Shown one piece after another: positions 12,929 through 25,761 of a stretch of DNA of 64,000 bases. The position numbers and the translations under genes were made by a program. Source of the stretch: Megalobrama amblycephala. Lineage: Eukaryota; Chordata; Actinopteri; Cypriniformes; Xenocyprididae. The DNA lies in NCBI RefSeq assembly GCF_018812025.1, contig NC_063054.1, forward strand, positions 39,815,396 to 39,879,395. Reading direction: 5' to 3'. Position 1 is the stretch's first letter, and each line of letters begins with the position of its first letter. The notes under the pieces were generated by a model, which did not search any database, was not told the DNA's origin, and saw only the letters and a program-made list of their open reading frames with translations.

Positions 12929-13033
12929 TTAAAGGGATAGTTCACCCCAAAATGAAAATATGATGTTTATCTGCTTACCCCCAGGGCATCCAAGATGTAG
13001 GTGACTTTGTTTAGTTCAGTACTATCCCTTTAA
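12929..13033. mobile_element. 105-bp MITE with TTAA ends
   Basis: The 13-bp ends are perfectly inverted: TTAAAGGGATAGT on the left and ACTATCCCTTTAA on the right. TTAA forms the outer four bases on both sides. The body (TTCACCCCAAAATGAAAAT) resembles very common zebrafish/carp dispersed repeats. It is too small to code. Confidence 0.7.
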
Positions 13034-14013
13034 AATCAAAACATTCATGATTTTTGTCTCATCCGCTCGTGACCCACCTGCATTTAATTGACTGTTATTT
13101 TTTATTACCGCCCCGCGGATACCGTGATCCGCGCATCTGTAGTACACACCTATGAAATATAGATATTTGGTGATCTTTTCTTTTTCTTCCTTTTTGATTT
13201 TGTCTAAACAACAAACCTGACAACCACATAAAAGCAGAAAACAGAACCGACAGTCTCTTTTAAGAGCATCACAGAATTTGAATCACTACATAGGCAGCAA
13301 CTCACACAAATGACCCTTGACACTGAAGACTTTATTTGCTATTGATTTAATTACAAATGTGTGAAAGATTACATTTTTAATTTGACTTTTACCAATAATT
13401 TTTGGTATTGAATGAATTACATTTAATATTGATTACTTCTTTTACTTAAACTTATCCTTGAAAGATAACTTTCTGCACATTTTATACCCATGTTTAAACT
13501 AAAATTTGTCCTCATTTTATATATTGGTAAAACACACTGAGTTTAAATGTGTTTCAATTCGGACACATGAATGAACTCTGCTTTAGGAACTCAAACAACC
13601 TTTTTAACACGTTTGTTTGTATCATATTTGTCACTGTTTTAATTTTACTACAAAGATTACCTGGTAAAATTGTTGGATTTTTATGCACTTCTGTGATTGT
13701 AGACAATGCAGCGTCTGAACAGGACTTACTGTAATGAAGGATAATTGTGTGAGTAAAGCTCATATCCACTGATGAGAAACAGTAAACCTGCGTCTCATTT
13801 CTCTCTCTATATATAAATCATAAATCAGTTCATGAACACGAGTTCAGTCTCTGGAGAGTCATGATGGAGAAACTGAACTTTTCAACTCTGAGTCAATTGA
13901 ATCAAACACTTTGAGAAATGATTCAGTGAATCACTACACGTGCTGCTTGGGTGTTTTTTTGTTCAACATATCATTTAAGACCATTAACTCTGTTAATTAT
14001 TCTCATCTTAAAG

Positions 14014-17000
14014 ATGGCGTTTATTAAAGAAGAGACTGAAGATATGAAGATAATTATTAAAGATGAGACTGAAGACATAATGACTGAAGAAACATTCAGA
14101 GTGAAACATGAAGATACTGAGGAACAAACAGGTTGGTTTTATTCTCAAAGCTGAATTTGATCATTATTAGAATGTCCAGCTCTACAGAAATAGAGAATAT
14201 ACAGAAATATAATCTTAGAGAATATTACAGAAGTAGCCAAAACAATTATTTTCTGAAACAATAAAACCAATATCATCTGCTGAATAGAGAACAATGGAAA
14301 AGATTTTTTTCTGTTCATGCTCAAAAGAAAAAAATAGTCTGTAATTTGGTCTTTATTATTTTTGTCAAACTTGCAGTTTTGTGCATTCGTATTTATATTA
14401 AATGTGTTCATAGACTAAATACCATAAAGGAGTGTTCGCAATAGGCGGCCCTTGGGCCAAAACTGGCCCGCCAGCAATAATATCTGGCCCGCGCCCACAC
14501 CCAGATTATTTGAATAGCGGCCGGTTCTGAAATAGATCCTCGACTCGTGGTGCCGTATTATCACCATGTCTACTAACTTACACCAGACACGCTGCAACAG
14601 CTAAAAGCTGTCTGCACTGAACAAAATGACCATTGCAAAGCACTTGGACTACAAACCCGATTCCAAAAAAGTTGGGACACTGTACAAATTGTGAATAAAA
14701 AAGGAATGCAATAATTTACAAATCTCATAAACTTATATTTTATTCACAATAGAATATAGATAACATATCAAATGTTGAAAGTGAGACATTTTGAAATGTC
14801 ATGCCAAATATTGGCTCATTTTGGATTTCATGAGAGCTACACATTCCAAAAAAGTTGGGACAGGTAGCAATAAGAGGCCGGAAAAGTTAAATGTTCATTT
14901 AAGGAACAGCTGGAGGACCAATTTGCAACTTTAGGTCAATTGGCAACATGATTGGGTATAAAAAGAGCCTCTCAGTGTGGCAGTGTCTCTCAGAAGTCAA
15001 GATGGGCAGAGGATCACCAATTCCCCCAATGCTGCGGCGAAAAATAGTTTAGAGTTTCTCAGAGAAAAATTGCAAAGAGTTTGAAGTTATCATCATCTAC
15101 AGTGCATAATATCATACAAAGATTCAGAGAATCTGGAACAATCTCTGTGTGTAAGGGTCAAGGCCAGAAAACCATACTGGACGCCCGTGATCTTTGGGCC
15201 CTTAGACGGCACTGCATCACATACAGGAATGCTACTGTAATGGAAATAACAACGTGGGCTCATGAATACTTCCAGAAAACATTGTCGGTGAACACAATCC
15301 ACCGTGCCATTCGCCGTTGCCGGCTAAAACTCTATAGGTCAAAAAAGAAGCCATATCTATGCATGATCCAGAAGCGCAGGCGTTTTCTCTGGGCCAAGGC
15401 TCATTTAAAATGGACTGTGGCAAAGTGGAAAACTGTTCTGTGGTCAGACGAATCAAAATTTGAAGTTCTTTTTGGAAAACTGGGACGCCATGTCATCCGG
15501 ACTAAAGAGGACAAGGACAACCCAAGTTGTTATCAGCGCTCGGTTCAGAAGCCTGCATCTCTGATGGTATGGGGTTGCATGAGTGCGTGTGGCATGGGCA
15601 GCTTACACATCTGGAAAGGCACCATCAATGCTGAAAGGTATATCCAAGTTCTAGAACAACATATGCTCCCATCCAGACGTCGTCTCTTTCAGGGAAGACC
15701 TTGCATTTTCCAACATGACAATGCCAGACCACATACTGCATCAATTACAACATCATGGCTGCATAGAAGGAGGATCCGGGTACTGAAATGGCCAGCCTGC
15801 AGTCCAGATCTTTCACCCATAGAAAACATTTGGCACATCATAAAGAGGAAGATGCAACAAAGAAGACCTAAGACAGTTGAGCAACTAGAAGCCTGTATTA
15901 GACAAGAATGGGACAACATTCCTATTCCTAAACTCAAGCAATTTGTCTCTTCAGTCCCCAGACGTTTGCAGACTGTTATAAAAAGAAGAGGGGATGCCAC
16001 ACAGTGGTAAACATGGCCTTGTCCCAACTTTTTTGAGATGTGTTGATGCCATGAAATTTAAAATCAACTTATTTTCCCCTTTTAAAATAATACATTTTCT
16101 CAGTTTAAACATTTGATATGTCATCTATGTTGTATTCTGAATAAAATATTGAAATATGAAACTTCCATATCATTGCATTCTGTTTTTATTCACAATTTGT
16201 ACAGTGACTTTTTTGGAACCGGGTTTGTATATCAGAAACAGAACGGGGAATCCGTTTACTGTCGGGAATGTGTTGTCGCGCTGCGCCACATCCAGTGTAG
16301 ACAATATCACTGATTATATATAATGGGTTCTATTATCTTTTGTAGCGTCGCGCTGCTCCCGTCCGGTGTCGGTGTTATATTCTTTGAAAACACTGGTACT
16401 GGCACACTGGCTTTGCATTCACAAAGCTAGGTAGGATGAACGCATAGTTGTCTTTCCATTCATCTTTGTATGCCCTGTTTTCGCTGACAACTTTCCACTT
16501 TAGACTCTTTGATAGTGCCATTTTCTCTCACCAGCTAGCTTAACATCACTCTGCTCACGACATAACAATTTGAAAATGCAGTTTAGTAGGCTACGTGAGG
16601 ATGCTATTTCTGAGTGTTAAAGTAGGCTACGTCAAATAATTATTACAATAAGTTAGGGTCCATTGTGTAACAAGCAAATTAACATGTTACACATTTATTA
16701 TTCACAATATGGAAAGAGGAAATAAAACAGTTATTATGCCAAACTATAACAATATTTTAACCTTTTACCATGTAGTGAGGTGCCATGTCTGGTTTTACCT
16801 GCGGTGATCTAATTAGAGTACTTTTTAAATGAGGTTGATAAAAGTTTTACAGATATTGTTTGTGTAATAAACTTACATCTCTGTCCTACCTAAAACCACT
16901 CTGCTGTCAGCTCAAGCTTTTGTCAAATCTGTAATGTTTTTTAAGACACAAAAGATGCAATATATATAGAAAAGGAACCCCAGATGTGTCCACAGTAGGG

Positions 17001-19262
17001 ACTTTAAGCAGCAGCTGCTGATACAACAGCAACGGCATTCTGGCGTTCTGTTGCGCATGCACAAATTTAACTGCTACTTCTTGGCATTCTACTGTAACCG
17101 CCTATTGCGGGAGAGTAGCCGATTTGCCATAGTCGATAATACGTGACAGACTAGATAAGTAAATGTTGTTTGTTTGTTTGTTTTATTTGGATCCCAAATA
17201 ATGCCAAAAGCAACCATTCTCTTGCTTTTATTTACATGTAATGTAGGACTGCACGATATATCGCACAATACGAAAAATAACATTGAACTTTAACTCGATT
17301 ATCGTTTAAACGCGATTCTTAGTGCGATTATGAAATCGCAAAGGCTGCGATTATTTTTTTTTTTTTGCGCAGCTTGTCAATGAACTATGGCTCCAAATGC
17401 TAATCCATCTGAAAGCACTGCGAGTTTGAGTCGTTTATAATGTACATTTGAAAAAGCAACACGCGTCAAACTTCTTTTCAAACACGAGAAGCATTTATCA
17501 ACATCTTGTCCAACAAAAGACAACATATAATATGTTTTTACTCTAAACTCACTTCATAATGAATTTGAGCGTCGTTCTGTGAGATGATGTGGCTTCTTAC
17601 ACAGAATAAGGCAGTCGTGTGTTTATTAGTCATGTTTAATTAATCAAAGCATTTCAATCTTCTGTTTATTCAGCTACAGCGATATGATGCGTATTTTCTT
17701 CTTCTGCTGCATGGCATGATTTTCTGAGCAAGAGCGCCCTCTAGCTTTCAGATGGAGAAGCATTTACTACTGATCACAGAGCCGTAAGGCTCTGACAAGC
17801 CACGCATTAAATAATCGCAGCCTTTGCCATATCGCGTGCGATTTTATCGCGATAAATCGTGCAGCCCTAATGTAATGTATTGTTTACTATGTAAAAATGA
17901 TTAAATGATCCACGCTGTCCTCTTTGTTGTTGCTTAGCGATTTTTGCGTTCTTTAGCTATGGCAGTTAACAGTTTACTTCCGGTCGCCGTTACCGTTCCA
18001 TCAACGTCTGCTGCTTAAAGTCCCTATTATCGAATCTGGCCCCCTTTTAAAAAAGTTTGGACACTCCTGGTATAGAGCATACATGTTTTTGGTTTTGATG
18101 CATTAAATGTCTCAATTGTTTTATGTCTGTTTTTGTCCTAGAACTGATGGCGCTGAAAGAGGCGAGTCATGAACTTAATGAAATCGAAGAAGAGAAAAAC
18201 CATTACAATAAACATCATGATTTCATGACTGGAGAAAGATTGACACAGGCTAAAAAGTGTTCCTCACAAAAAAAAGCTCAAAAGACAGGAACTGAACATT
18301 ATTTCACCTGCCAACAGTGTGGAAAGAGTTTCACACTTAAAGGAAACCTTGCAGCTCACATGAAAGTTCACACTCAAGAGAAAGCTTACACCTGCCAACA
18401 GTGTGGACAGAGTTTTACACATAAAGGAAACCTTAAAGTCCACATGAGAATTCACACTGGAGAAAAGCCTTATATCTGCCAACAGTGTGGAAAGACTTTC
18501 AGTCAAAAAGGAAGCCTTACAGCCCACATGAGAATTCACACTGGAGAGAGTCCATTCACCTGTGAACAGTGTGGAAAGAGTATCAGTGGAAAAGGAAACC
18601 TTGAAATCCACATGAGAATTCACACTGGAGAGAAACCTTTCACCTGCCAGCAATGTGGAAAGAGTTTTACACATAAAGGAAGCCTTAAAGTTCCCATGAG
18701 AGCTCACACTGGAGAAAAGCCTCACACCTGCAAACAATGTGGAAAGAGTTTAAGTCAAAAAGGAAGCCTTATAGTCCACATGAGAATTCACACTGGAGAG
18801 AAACCTTTCACCTGTCAAGAGTGTGGAGAGAGTTTCACTGCAAAAGCAAACCTTATAGTCCACATGAGAAATCACACTGGAGAGAGCCCATTTGCCTGTG
18901 TACAGTGTGGAAAGAGTGTCCGTGGAAAAGGAAACCTTGAAGTCCACATGAGAATTCACACTGGAGAGAAACCTTTCACCTGTCAACAGTGTGGACAGAG
19001 TTTTACACATAAAGGAAACCTTAAAGTCCACATGAGAACTCACACTGGAGAAAAGCCTTACACCTGCAGTCTGTGCGGGAATGGCTTCAAACGAGAACAA
19101 AACCTTAGGGAACACATGAATATTCACACTGGAGAGAAGCCTTTTACATGTGTTCAGTGTGGAAAGAGTTTCAGATTTAAAGGTCAACTTGCAGCCCACA
19201 TGAAAGTTCACACTCAAGAGAAGGCGAAAAGGCGAGAAGTTCTCGAAAGAGAACGGTTTTAG
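14014..19262 (+). CDS. FiNZ-type C2H2 zinc finger protein, 11 fingers, 2 exons
   Basis: Exon 1 is 14014-14131 and ends ACAG|GTTGGT. Exon 2 is 18142-19262, after TTTTTGTCCTAG. Phases join to 412 residues. The N-terminus ([26 protein letters not shown], then [14 protein letters not shown]) is the fish N-terminal zinc-finger-associated (FiNZ) domain. Eleven tandem C2H2 fingers with TGEKP linkers follow. Finger 5 has Pro in place of the first zinc-binding His (LKVPMRAH), so it is probably unfolded. The protein ends in a basic tail, in a different frame from its inverted paralogue's last unit. Knowledge: FiNZ-ZNF proteins are a large cyprinid family linked to binding and silencing young transposons. 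Its own targets cannot be read here. The 4-kb intron is full of transposons. Confidence 0.85.
14652..16227 (+). mobile_element. Tc1-like transposon, near full length
   Basis: The ends are inverted: CAAACCCGATTCCAAAAAAG at the left, with the right end in reverse complement starting CAAACCCGGTTCC. TA flanks both sides (14650-14651 and 16228-16229). The 1576-bp length suits a complete Tc1-class element. It is nested in the FiNZ gene intron. Confidence 0.92.
15081..16010 (+). pseudogene. Tc1-like transposase, catalytic core intact, N-terminus broken
   Basis: The 309-aa open frame carries the HTH region (STVHNIIQRFRESGTI), a WSDESKF block (first Asp), VWGCMSACGMG, FQHDNARPH (second Asp) and SPDLSPIENIWH (catalytic Glu), a DD34E set. 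A more natural start (ATGGGCAGAGGATCACC at 15002) meets a TAG within 20 codons, so the first part of the DNA-binding domain is cut off. The catalytic part has no visible lesion. Confidence 0.82.
17244..17869. mobile_element. 626-bp hAT-like non-autonomous element
   Basis: The left end reads TAGGACTGCACGATATATCG. The right end in reverse complement reads TAGGGCTGCACGATTTATCG. A perfect 8-bp target duplication, ATGTAATG, lies at 17236-17243 and 17870-17877. Eight-base duplications are characteristic of hAT elements. The interior has no long open frame. Confidence 0.82.
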
Positions 19263-20708
19263 AAGTCGTCGCTGTGGAAAGAGCAGAGGTGTAAAGAGTA
19301 CCTGAAAATCATACTTGAGTAAAAGCAGAAATACCTGACAGCAAAAAATTACTCCCATTACAAGTTAAAAGTGACAAATTCTAATACAACTCGAGTAAAA
19401 AAATATTGGAGCATCTGATTTTAACATTACTTTAGTATTTTACTCATGCTAAATGTAGGCTCAGAGATGCTTTAGTCTTCGATACCTGAGAGAAATGCCA
19501 GTAAAAATAAACAATTGATTTGATTGATGAGAAATCATGTTTATTTTCTGAAATCAAAATAAAACTGAACACCTCAACATTGTAATAAATCAAAAGTCTA
19601 CAAAAAGTGGCATTTTTGGGCACTTGTGCTTAACTGAGACAAGTAAACCAATATCCTTCATAAAGGTCTTGTCAATACAGCAAATAAATAAAATAAGAGA
19701 AGGAATAATCCAAGGCAAGAGAAAAACAAAAAAAGTCTCAGAGATAGAGAACACTTCCTCAGGCAACTGGCTTCAGAACAACTAAACACCAAGCAAAGAA
19801 GCTATGAGACGGAGTCGTTTAAATACACACGGCTGAACGAGACACACAGGGCCATGTGGGTTTGGATTTTGTTTTCCCTTCATAATAAAAACCTTCATTT
19901 AAAAACGGCATGTTGTGTTTATTTGTGTTATCTTTGATTCATATTTAAATTTGTTTGATGATCTCAAACATTAAAATGTGACAAAATGCAAAAAAATAAA
20001 AAATCAGGAAGGTGGCAAGCACCTTTTCACACCACTGTATATAGCACTTTATTCAATAGATTGCTTAAAAGCAAGCAGCTTTACAGTATCAAACATGAAA
20101 AACAGTGTCAGTGCTTCAATTCATCATAAGCACAACTTCATTTTGTACTATTACGGCTATCCAGTGTGCTCATGTTTTCACCCGCGGAGATCTTACCTCA
20201 ATGAACTCAAACACATGAGTCATAGAAGCGTTCCACGCGAGTGAAGGCAGAGCCTCAGCGCACACCTCTTATTACGTTATCGTCACGGACCAATGGTAGT
20301 ACGAATGTGTTTTACAGTGGGTTTTTGTAGTGAAAACCTGGCAACCCTGCTCATCACCGGTGCAGTCATGACCTCATCTCCTAAATCAAACACCTCTGAT
20401 TCACAACTAACTGCTAATGCACTCACATTCATGTAAAGTACAAGTTTGGTTGAGTACAGGCAAGATAAAGTACCTTCAATGCCTTCTTTAGAGCAGAAAC
20501 AAATTGCTGCTGAAAAAGTTAGGTGCCCTGCAAAAAGGTTAATTGCATTACTCATCACAAATGTACAGGAGTTGAAAGTACATTTACTTGTTCAAAAATA
20601 TAGTCAAGTACAGAGTTAATGTTGCTTACATCATTATTTCCAAAAAGCTACTTAAGTACAGTAACTAATTACTGTACATTTACTCAAATACAAAATAATA
20701 CACCACTG
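19263..20708. mobile_element. Transposon-derived block interrupting the 3' end of the FiNZ gene
   Basis: From about 19305 (ACTTGAGTAAAAGCAG) to 20708 (ACACCACTGG) the sequence is rich in ACTCAAGTA/TACTTGAG motifs. These are typical of hAT-like repeats whose end reads CCAGTGGTGTA. Zinc-finger-like sequence resumes right after it. The paralogue on the minus strand meets the same repeat at the same point (about 29690-29730). Several elements may be merged here. Confidence 0.5.
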
Positions 20709-20806
20709 GGAAAGAGTTTCACAGACAGGAAAACTACAAGAACCATGTAATAACACCAAAGAGAAGTTTCCATGGTTTCAGTGTGAGAAAAGTTTCCCAT
20801 ATCAGA
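20709..20806 (+). pseudogene. Zinc finger gene 3' relic
   Basis: Immediately after the transposon block the sequence reads GGAAAGAGTTTCACAGACAG and later TTTCAGTGTGAGAAAAGTTT. These encode GKSFTD and FQCEKSF-like finger fragments. They look like the severed end of the FiNZ gene upstream and no longer join its frame. Confidence 0.5.
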
Positions 20807-20810
20807 GACC

Positions 20811-21716
20811 ATCTTGGTTACGTATGTAACCTTCGTTCCCTGAAGGAGGGAATGGAGACGTACGTCAGAAGTGAGCCGACGAACTGGGATATCGCTAGAG
20901 AGCCCTATCACCTTTGAGTGTAACTAAATGAGCCAATGAACATTGGCATGCGAGCTTTGTGTCACGCGCACCACCCCTACAGCGCGGGAATAAATGCGGA
21001 AATGAGAGCACTCGCACTTTGTTTTTTGCTGAGGAGACGAGCATGCTACCCACACTTCAGTGAAGGCACAGGAACTGTGGCGACAGGATGTACAGTTCTC
21101 GCAGGATCACTACCTGATTCCTGAAGGGAGTGGTAGGAACCTTGGGCACATATCCAGGCCGAGGTCTCAGGACAACGTAAGTGTCACCCGGCCCAAATTC
21201 CAGGCACGATTCGTCGACCGAAAGTGCATGCAGGTCCCCTACCCTCTTGATGGAGGTCAATGCAACCAGGAGTACTGTCTTAAGGGACAGCTCTTTTAAC
21301 TTTTAACTCAGAAGCTGTGCGAGCAGGCTCACTGGGGGAAACGCAAACTTGCATAGACCCCGGGGCCAGCTGTGTGCCAGTGGATCCGTGCCGAGAGTGC
21401 CCTTGGTCAGGGAGTAAAACAACTGCCAATGGGCTGTGTCCGGGGAGGCAAAAAGATCTATCTGCTCGAACCACTGCCAAATCAGCTGGACCACCTGGGG
21501 ATGGAATCTCCATTCTCCCAGAAGTGGAGGCTGCTGTGAGAGCTCGTCGGCTGCACGGTTGAGCACACCTGGGATGTGAACGGCACAAAGCGACCTCAGA
21601 TGCTTCTGACTCCAAAAGATGAGATGCCATTTTGTATCACTCATCACATCTGCTTGCAGTTGCACTTGCTCTTGACTGCTCATAGGTTGCTGACTTGGCA
21701 TTTCTGAGCAGAGCAT
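20811..21716 (-). mobile_element. DIRS-like retroelement fragment
   Basis: A minus frame (about 21303-21716) shows an RNase H/late pol segment typical, from memory, of fish DIRS elements: HIPGVLNRAADELSQQPP, GEWRFHPQVVQLIW, then LFASPDTAHWQLFYSLT. The left part (20811-21100) contains GGTTACGTATGTAACCTTCG and ACGTACGTC, like DIRS terminal sequence. No tyrosine recombinase or reverse transcriptase is present, so this is a fragment. Confidence 0.55.
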
Positions 21717-22791
21717 CGCTAAAGCTTTCCATGTAACAAACAGTCCCCTTTGCAGCCATGCTCACTTTTCTTGTCACCAAGGAACTTATCATGTCTGTAC
21801 TCAGGCTGGCTCTGTATTGGGTCTTGTTTTTTTTAACAAGACTGAAAATCCTCTCACAATCAGCATTGCTGTAGAAGATCACCAGTATCCCAAGCATTAC
21901 TACTGAAAGATTGGAGGTTGCCTCCCCTATGTCTCGCCAGGCCTCATCAATGCGCTTGCTGAGGATGTTGTCGTCAAAGCTGGTTGTTTGATACATCCGG
22001 AACTTATCTTCCACTTGATCCACAGTGACCTCTTCAGGCAGAATAGAAGGAAAGCGACAGATAAAGAATCGGAGAGAACAAAATTTCACAACTTGCCTCT
22101 TTGCTATGTCTTCCACAATAGCATGCATAAACAGCTCATCCCCAAATGGATATTTGGAAATCATGTAGTCAGCTGCAGATGAAAAGAACTTCCTAACATC
22201 TCTGAAGAATGGCTTCACCTCTAGGTCATCTTGGCTTTGAATAAAGGTTTGAGTGTCATGGCCAATTGAGAGTTCCTCATCAGGTAGCTGATTTTCCCTT
22301 GTGCTGGTTGGCTTGATACCTCTACCAATATCATTCATCACAGTGATCACATGCTCTGGCTTACAGAATGAAAGCAATACTTTTTCCAGTTTCAGCTCCA
22401 ATGTTGGAAGCAATATATGTATGAATGGCTCTTCCTTTTGAAGAATTTGGTTGCCGATGTCAAAAATAGGTATGGCTCTCTTAATACACTTTTGATATGG
22501 GGTTGGTCAGAAACTGAAGTATCTTCTCAGGTTTTGCCAGTTCCCTTTTCTTTTTATTGATTCTTTCAGGTTTTGTTTTTTCTTTTGCAGTTCTCTCTCC
22601 AATTTCACTTTGCTTGAAGAGGAATCTGGTTAAGTCAAACTCTGTAGCAAGGTGTGCAGGAGCTTTTACTTCTGGTAGACTGGTAAGTGGTGTGGCTTTA
22701 GGCTTCTGGGTAGAACCATGCAGAGGTGTGGGCAGCTTTGGTGGGGCCAGCTTTGTAGCTGCTATGCTGGTGGAGGGTGAAACTTTAGGCT
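21637..22791 (-). pseudogene. hAT transposase, C-terminal part
   Basis: The open frame 21637-22413 carries the hAT dimerisation end: NADCERIFSLVKKNKTQYR followed by SLSTDMISSLV. Upstream, to about 22791, a Pro/Lys-rich linker remains in broken frames. It is the 3' part of the gene whose 5' part lies at 25762-26725. The two were separated by insertions at 22792-25761. Its C-terminus overlaps the DIRS-like frame. Confidence 0.7.
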
Positions 22792-23823
22792 TGTAGCGAA
22801 TTAACTCAAAGGGGAAATATTAATAATTATTCATAACTCAATATGATTTATTAGTTATGATTAATTATGAACATGTAAATCTGTTAATCAGATTTACTGG
22901 ATATAGCTACATTAATCTTAATATTGCAATCAATTAACCTGTTGTCCAGGGAACACTTAGTGTTGATTGTTTAATAATTCTAAGAAATGTTCATTTCCAG
23001 GTTATGGAAAAATAACATTCGTATTGCACCGTGCTACTTAGAGCATAGGTTCGGGATCTAAATCACTTCAGAGGCAATTAATAAGCAGATGGAGTCAGAA
23101 CCAAACATATATTGTGCACAATCTTTATTAACTAACTATCTCACAAACACATAACTAAACTAACAAACACATAACATACAACAAAGGTCACACACACATT
23201 CATACACACACACTCCGTTGAACCGGAGGAGGTACTGTTACTAGAGCTATAGGAAAAGTCAAAGACAAAAAAGGAAAGGACTCATCAGTTTCTTTTAGCA
23301 ATAGCAAAGGTAAGTCTTACAAATCAATACTAAATCGCTGTTTAGCATTAAAATGTACGATACTTGCAAGATGCCTTTAGGCTGAGGAGCGTTGGATCGG
23401 CAGGTCGAGGAGAGATCTTGAGGATTTCGTCTGAAGTTGTTGCCAGTATTTTCTATGTTGGATGTTAAGCACATGGCTGGTTTATAGGCAGAGGCCAGCA
23501 GGCCTAGGCCTAGGCCTTGGCCTGAAGCAGCCTTCGGCCAAGAGGGTTCTGTTCAGTTGTCCACGAGGCAAGGAAAAGAGAGGGAGTGGCATTGTTCTCT
23601 AGCTTTTAACCTCTGGTCAAAGTCCAACCTCTTAAAATTGGTGTAGCCAATGAAGGTGTTGTGTTTCCGGGTGACAACACTCCCTCTTGTTGGGGCTTTT
23701 ATGACCGAGCAAGGTTAAACTGGCTGAGCTTTGAAGAAGAACTATTAAAGATTCTTGTAATACTTATGTGTTGTGCAGGTATGGACATACCGCATACACA
23801 AGCATTTAAATCGTCCCGCTACA
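22792..23823. mobile_element. Candidate solo LTR or insertion with TGTAGCG/CGCTACA ends
   Basis: A ~1.03-kb segment begins TGTAGCG and ends CGCTACA, a 7-bp perfect inversion with TG...CA borders like an LTR. It interrupts the hAT transposase linker. I could not find a clean 5-bp duplication, so the assignment is tentative. Confidence 0.4.
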
Positions 23824-24134
23824 AACGTATAGACACTAAACATTGCATGATTGAAGTACCTTAAGTGTCATAAAATTTAAAAATCATAAAACATATAAAT
23901 ACAATGACTGAAATACAACACAGTAATAATAGATACCATTTCCTGGGAATATGCCTGTTCATTTATAGAATTAATGCAGTAACGTCTTTGTTCTGTGTGG
24001 AAAATGCAGGGAAGATGCAGATTTCCTGTGTCTCTTCTCTGCTTTCAATGTGGCAGCACATTCCTCGCTGCAATAAACTTTTAACTGTGAACTTTTCAGG
24101 GGATGGGGACAGTCAAATCCCAGAGTGAGCTTAA

Positions 24135-25713
24135 CCCTCTGGAGTCTGAGGCTGATTTGGGGCTTGGAGAAGTTTTGACATGCCCTGACATTTGTGCTTT
24201 TTTCAGTTGTTCAAAAACATATAAATGACAAAAGTGTCATTACACTGTATTCAGCACAAACTAGGCTACAATAATATGTGAGGAACATGTATGTACATGT
24301 TTGTATTTTTGAAGGAATAATGTTGCGTGGTTATTGAAAAAACAAAAAACTTAAATCACTGAAATAAGGCCAAAAAAAAGTATATTAAATCTGTGTTCAC
24401 AAGACTTTTGGGTATTGGAGGTTGTAGACTAGAGTTTTTGCTTCAGAATTATGTAAAAATTGTGCTGCCTACTCCTTCATATAAAACAATATATTGATTT
24501 AATTTTTGTAAGACACTTTTTGTCAAGAAACACAGTATGCGTGGAGGCGTGAATCTGCATGAATAATGGGCCATTTACACCTGAGAAGACAAAAGAATCA
24601 CATAATAATGACCTGAAATGACTTGCATATTAATGAGGCCTTTCAGTCAGGTAGGCTGTGAAAAAAACCCTCTGTAATCATGTCTCAGCTCATCATAAAC
24701 AGAAATACTGTGAAATATTATTACAATTTAAAATAATGGTATTCTATTATATTCTTTAAAATATAATGTATTTCTGTGATGCAAAGTGTCTGAACAATTA
24801 TGTTACCTCTGTGGCATTTCATATAGGCTTTTAGCTTAAAAGCATGCACATTTGGAGAAATATTGATGGATTCTTATATATTTATGTCAATTTTCTATAC
24901 TGAGAAGTAATATTTATTGTCATCACTATGAGTGCTGGATACTGTTTTTTCAATTCATACTTGCAGCCGGAGGGCACTCTCTGTACACCTTTAGTCCACA
25001 AATTATTCTAAAGAAGAAGAGGACATTTCAGGAATGGTGTTTTCAATTCATACTTGCAGCCGGAGGGCGCTCTCTGTACACCTTTAGGCCATAAATTCAT
25101 ATAAAGAAGAAAAGGAACTAGGAACTAACTGCATGTCTTCTAGAGATCGCTAACCATTGCTTTAACATCCAAATAAACACTTTTCAAGACAGTAAATACA
25201 CGATTGAGACGATGAATGCATGTATTGCCTCTGAATTTGCGTCTGAATAGCGCTGGCTACGTGGGCGTGGCTGCATTAGCGGGTAATGAGCTGAATCACA
25301 GACTTCTGACATGGCTCTCTTTTCATACAGATTACATAAACACAGAATTTTTGTTTTCGATTTGACTTGCACGATTTAAAACCTGACATTTTAACGTTTC
25401 TTTAGACGTAAGTGTCATTTTTTGTCATTAGTATTCATAAGTTACAGTTCATTTTCTGAGAACTATCAGATTGGACTTCGTTCAGAGGGAAAGGAGAGAT
25501 CACGCATCATGTTAGTTTTCTTTATTTTACAAAAAGCACAACATTGTGTTTTTACTCTGAGTGTACACAAATAAAAGAAGACATTCTATAGTTTCAATTG
25601 ATATATTACTTATGTCTCTATGACAAGAAATGACAGAGTATTTTAAGTCTGTTTTGCTGCAATGTGAAAAAAATCCTGCAAAACGCGCCGGCGCGTTTTC
25701 AGACCTCAGAGAG
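24135..25713. mobile_element. piggyBac-like non-autonomous element
   Basis: TTAA flanks both ends (24131-24134 and 25714-25717). The left end starts CCCTCTGGAGTCTGAGG. The right end in reverse complement starts CTCTCTGAGGTCTGAAAAC, so the termini are inverted. TTAA duplication with CCCT/CTCT ends fits piggyBac. A ~75-bp unit (CTTGCAGCCGGAGGGC) is present twice inside. No transposase frame remains. Confidence 0.65.
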
Positions 25714-25761
25714 TTAAAACTATTGGTGAACTAACAAATAATTGTGTCTGATTTGTCTCAG

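Larger units (their letters stand above)
14430..18075. mobile_element. Possible degenerate hAT-like element in the FiNZ intron
   Basis: The outer ends loosely match as inverted repeats: GGAGTGTTCGCAATAGG at the left and GTTTGGACACTCCTGG at the right. Both are followed inward by a shared TCTGGCCC-type block. The Tc1 element and the 17244 element sit inside it. No intact transposase was found, so I treat the boundaries as tentative. Confidence 0.35.

Noticed and set aside
18264..19358. Long open frames antisense to the zinc finger exon (157 and 202 aa)
   Set aside because: They are periodic shadows of the tandem finger repeat on the opposite strand. The same happens at 29713-30225.
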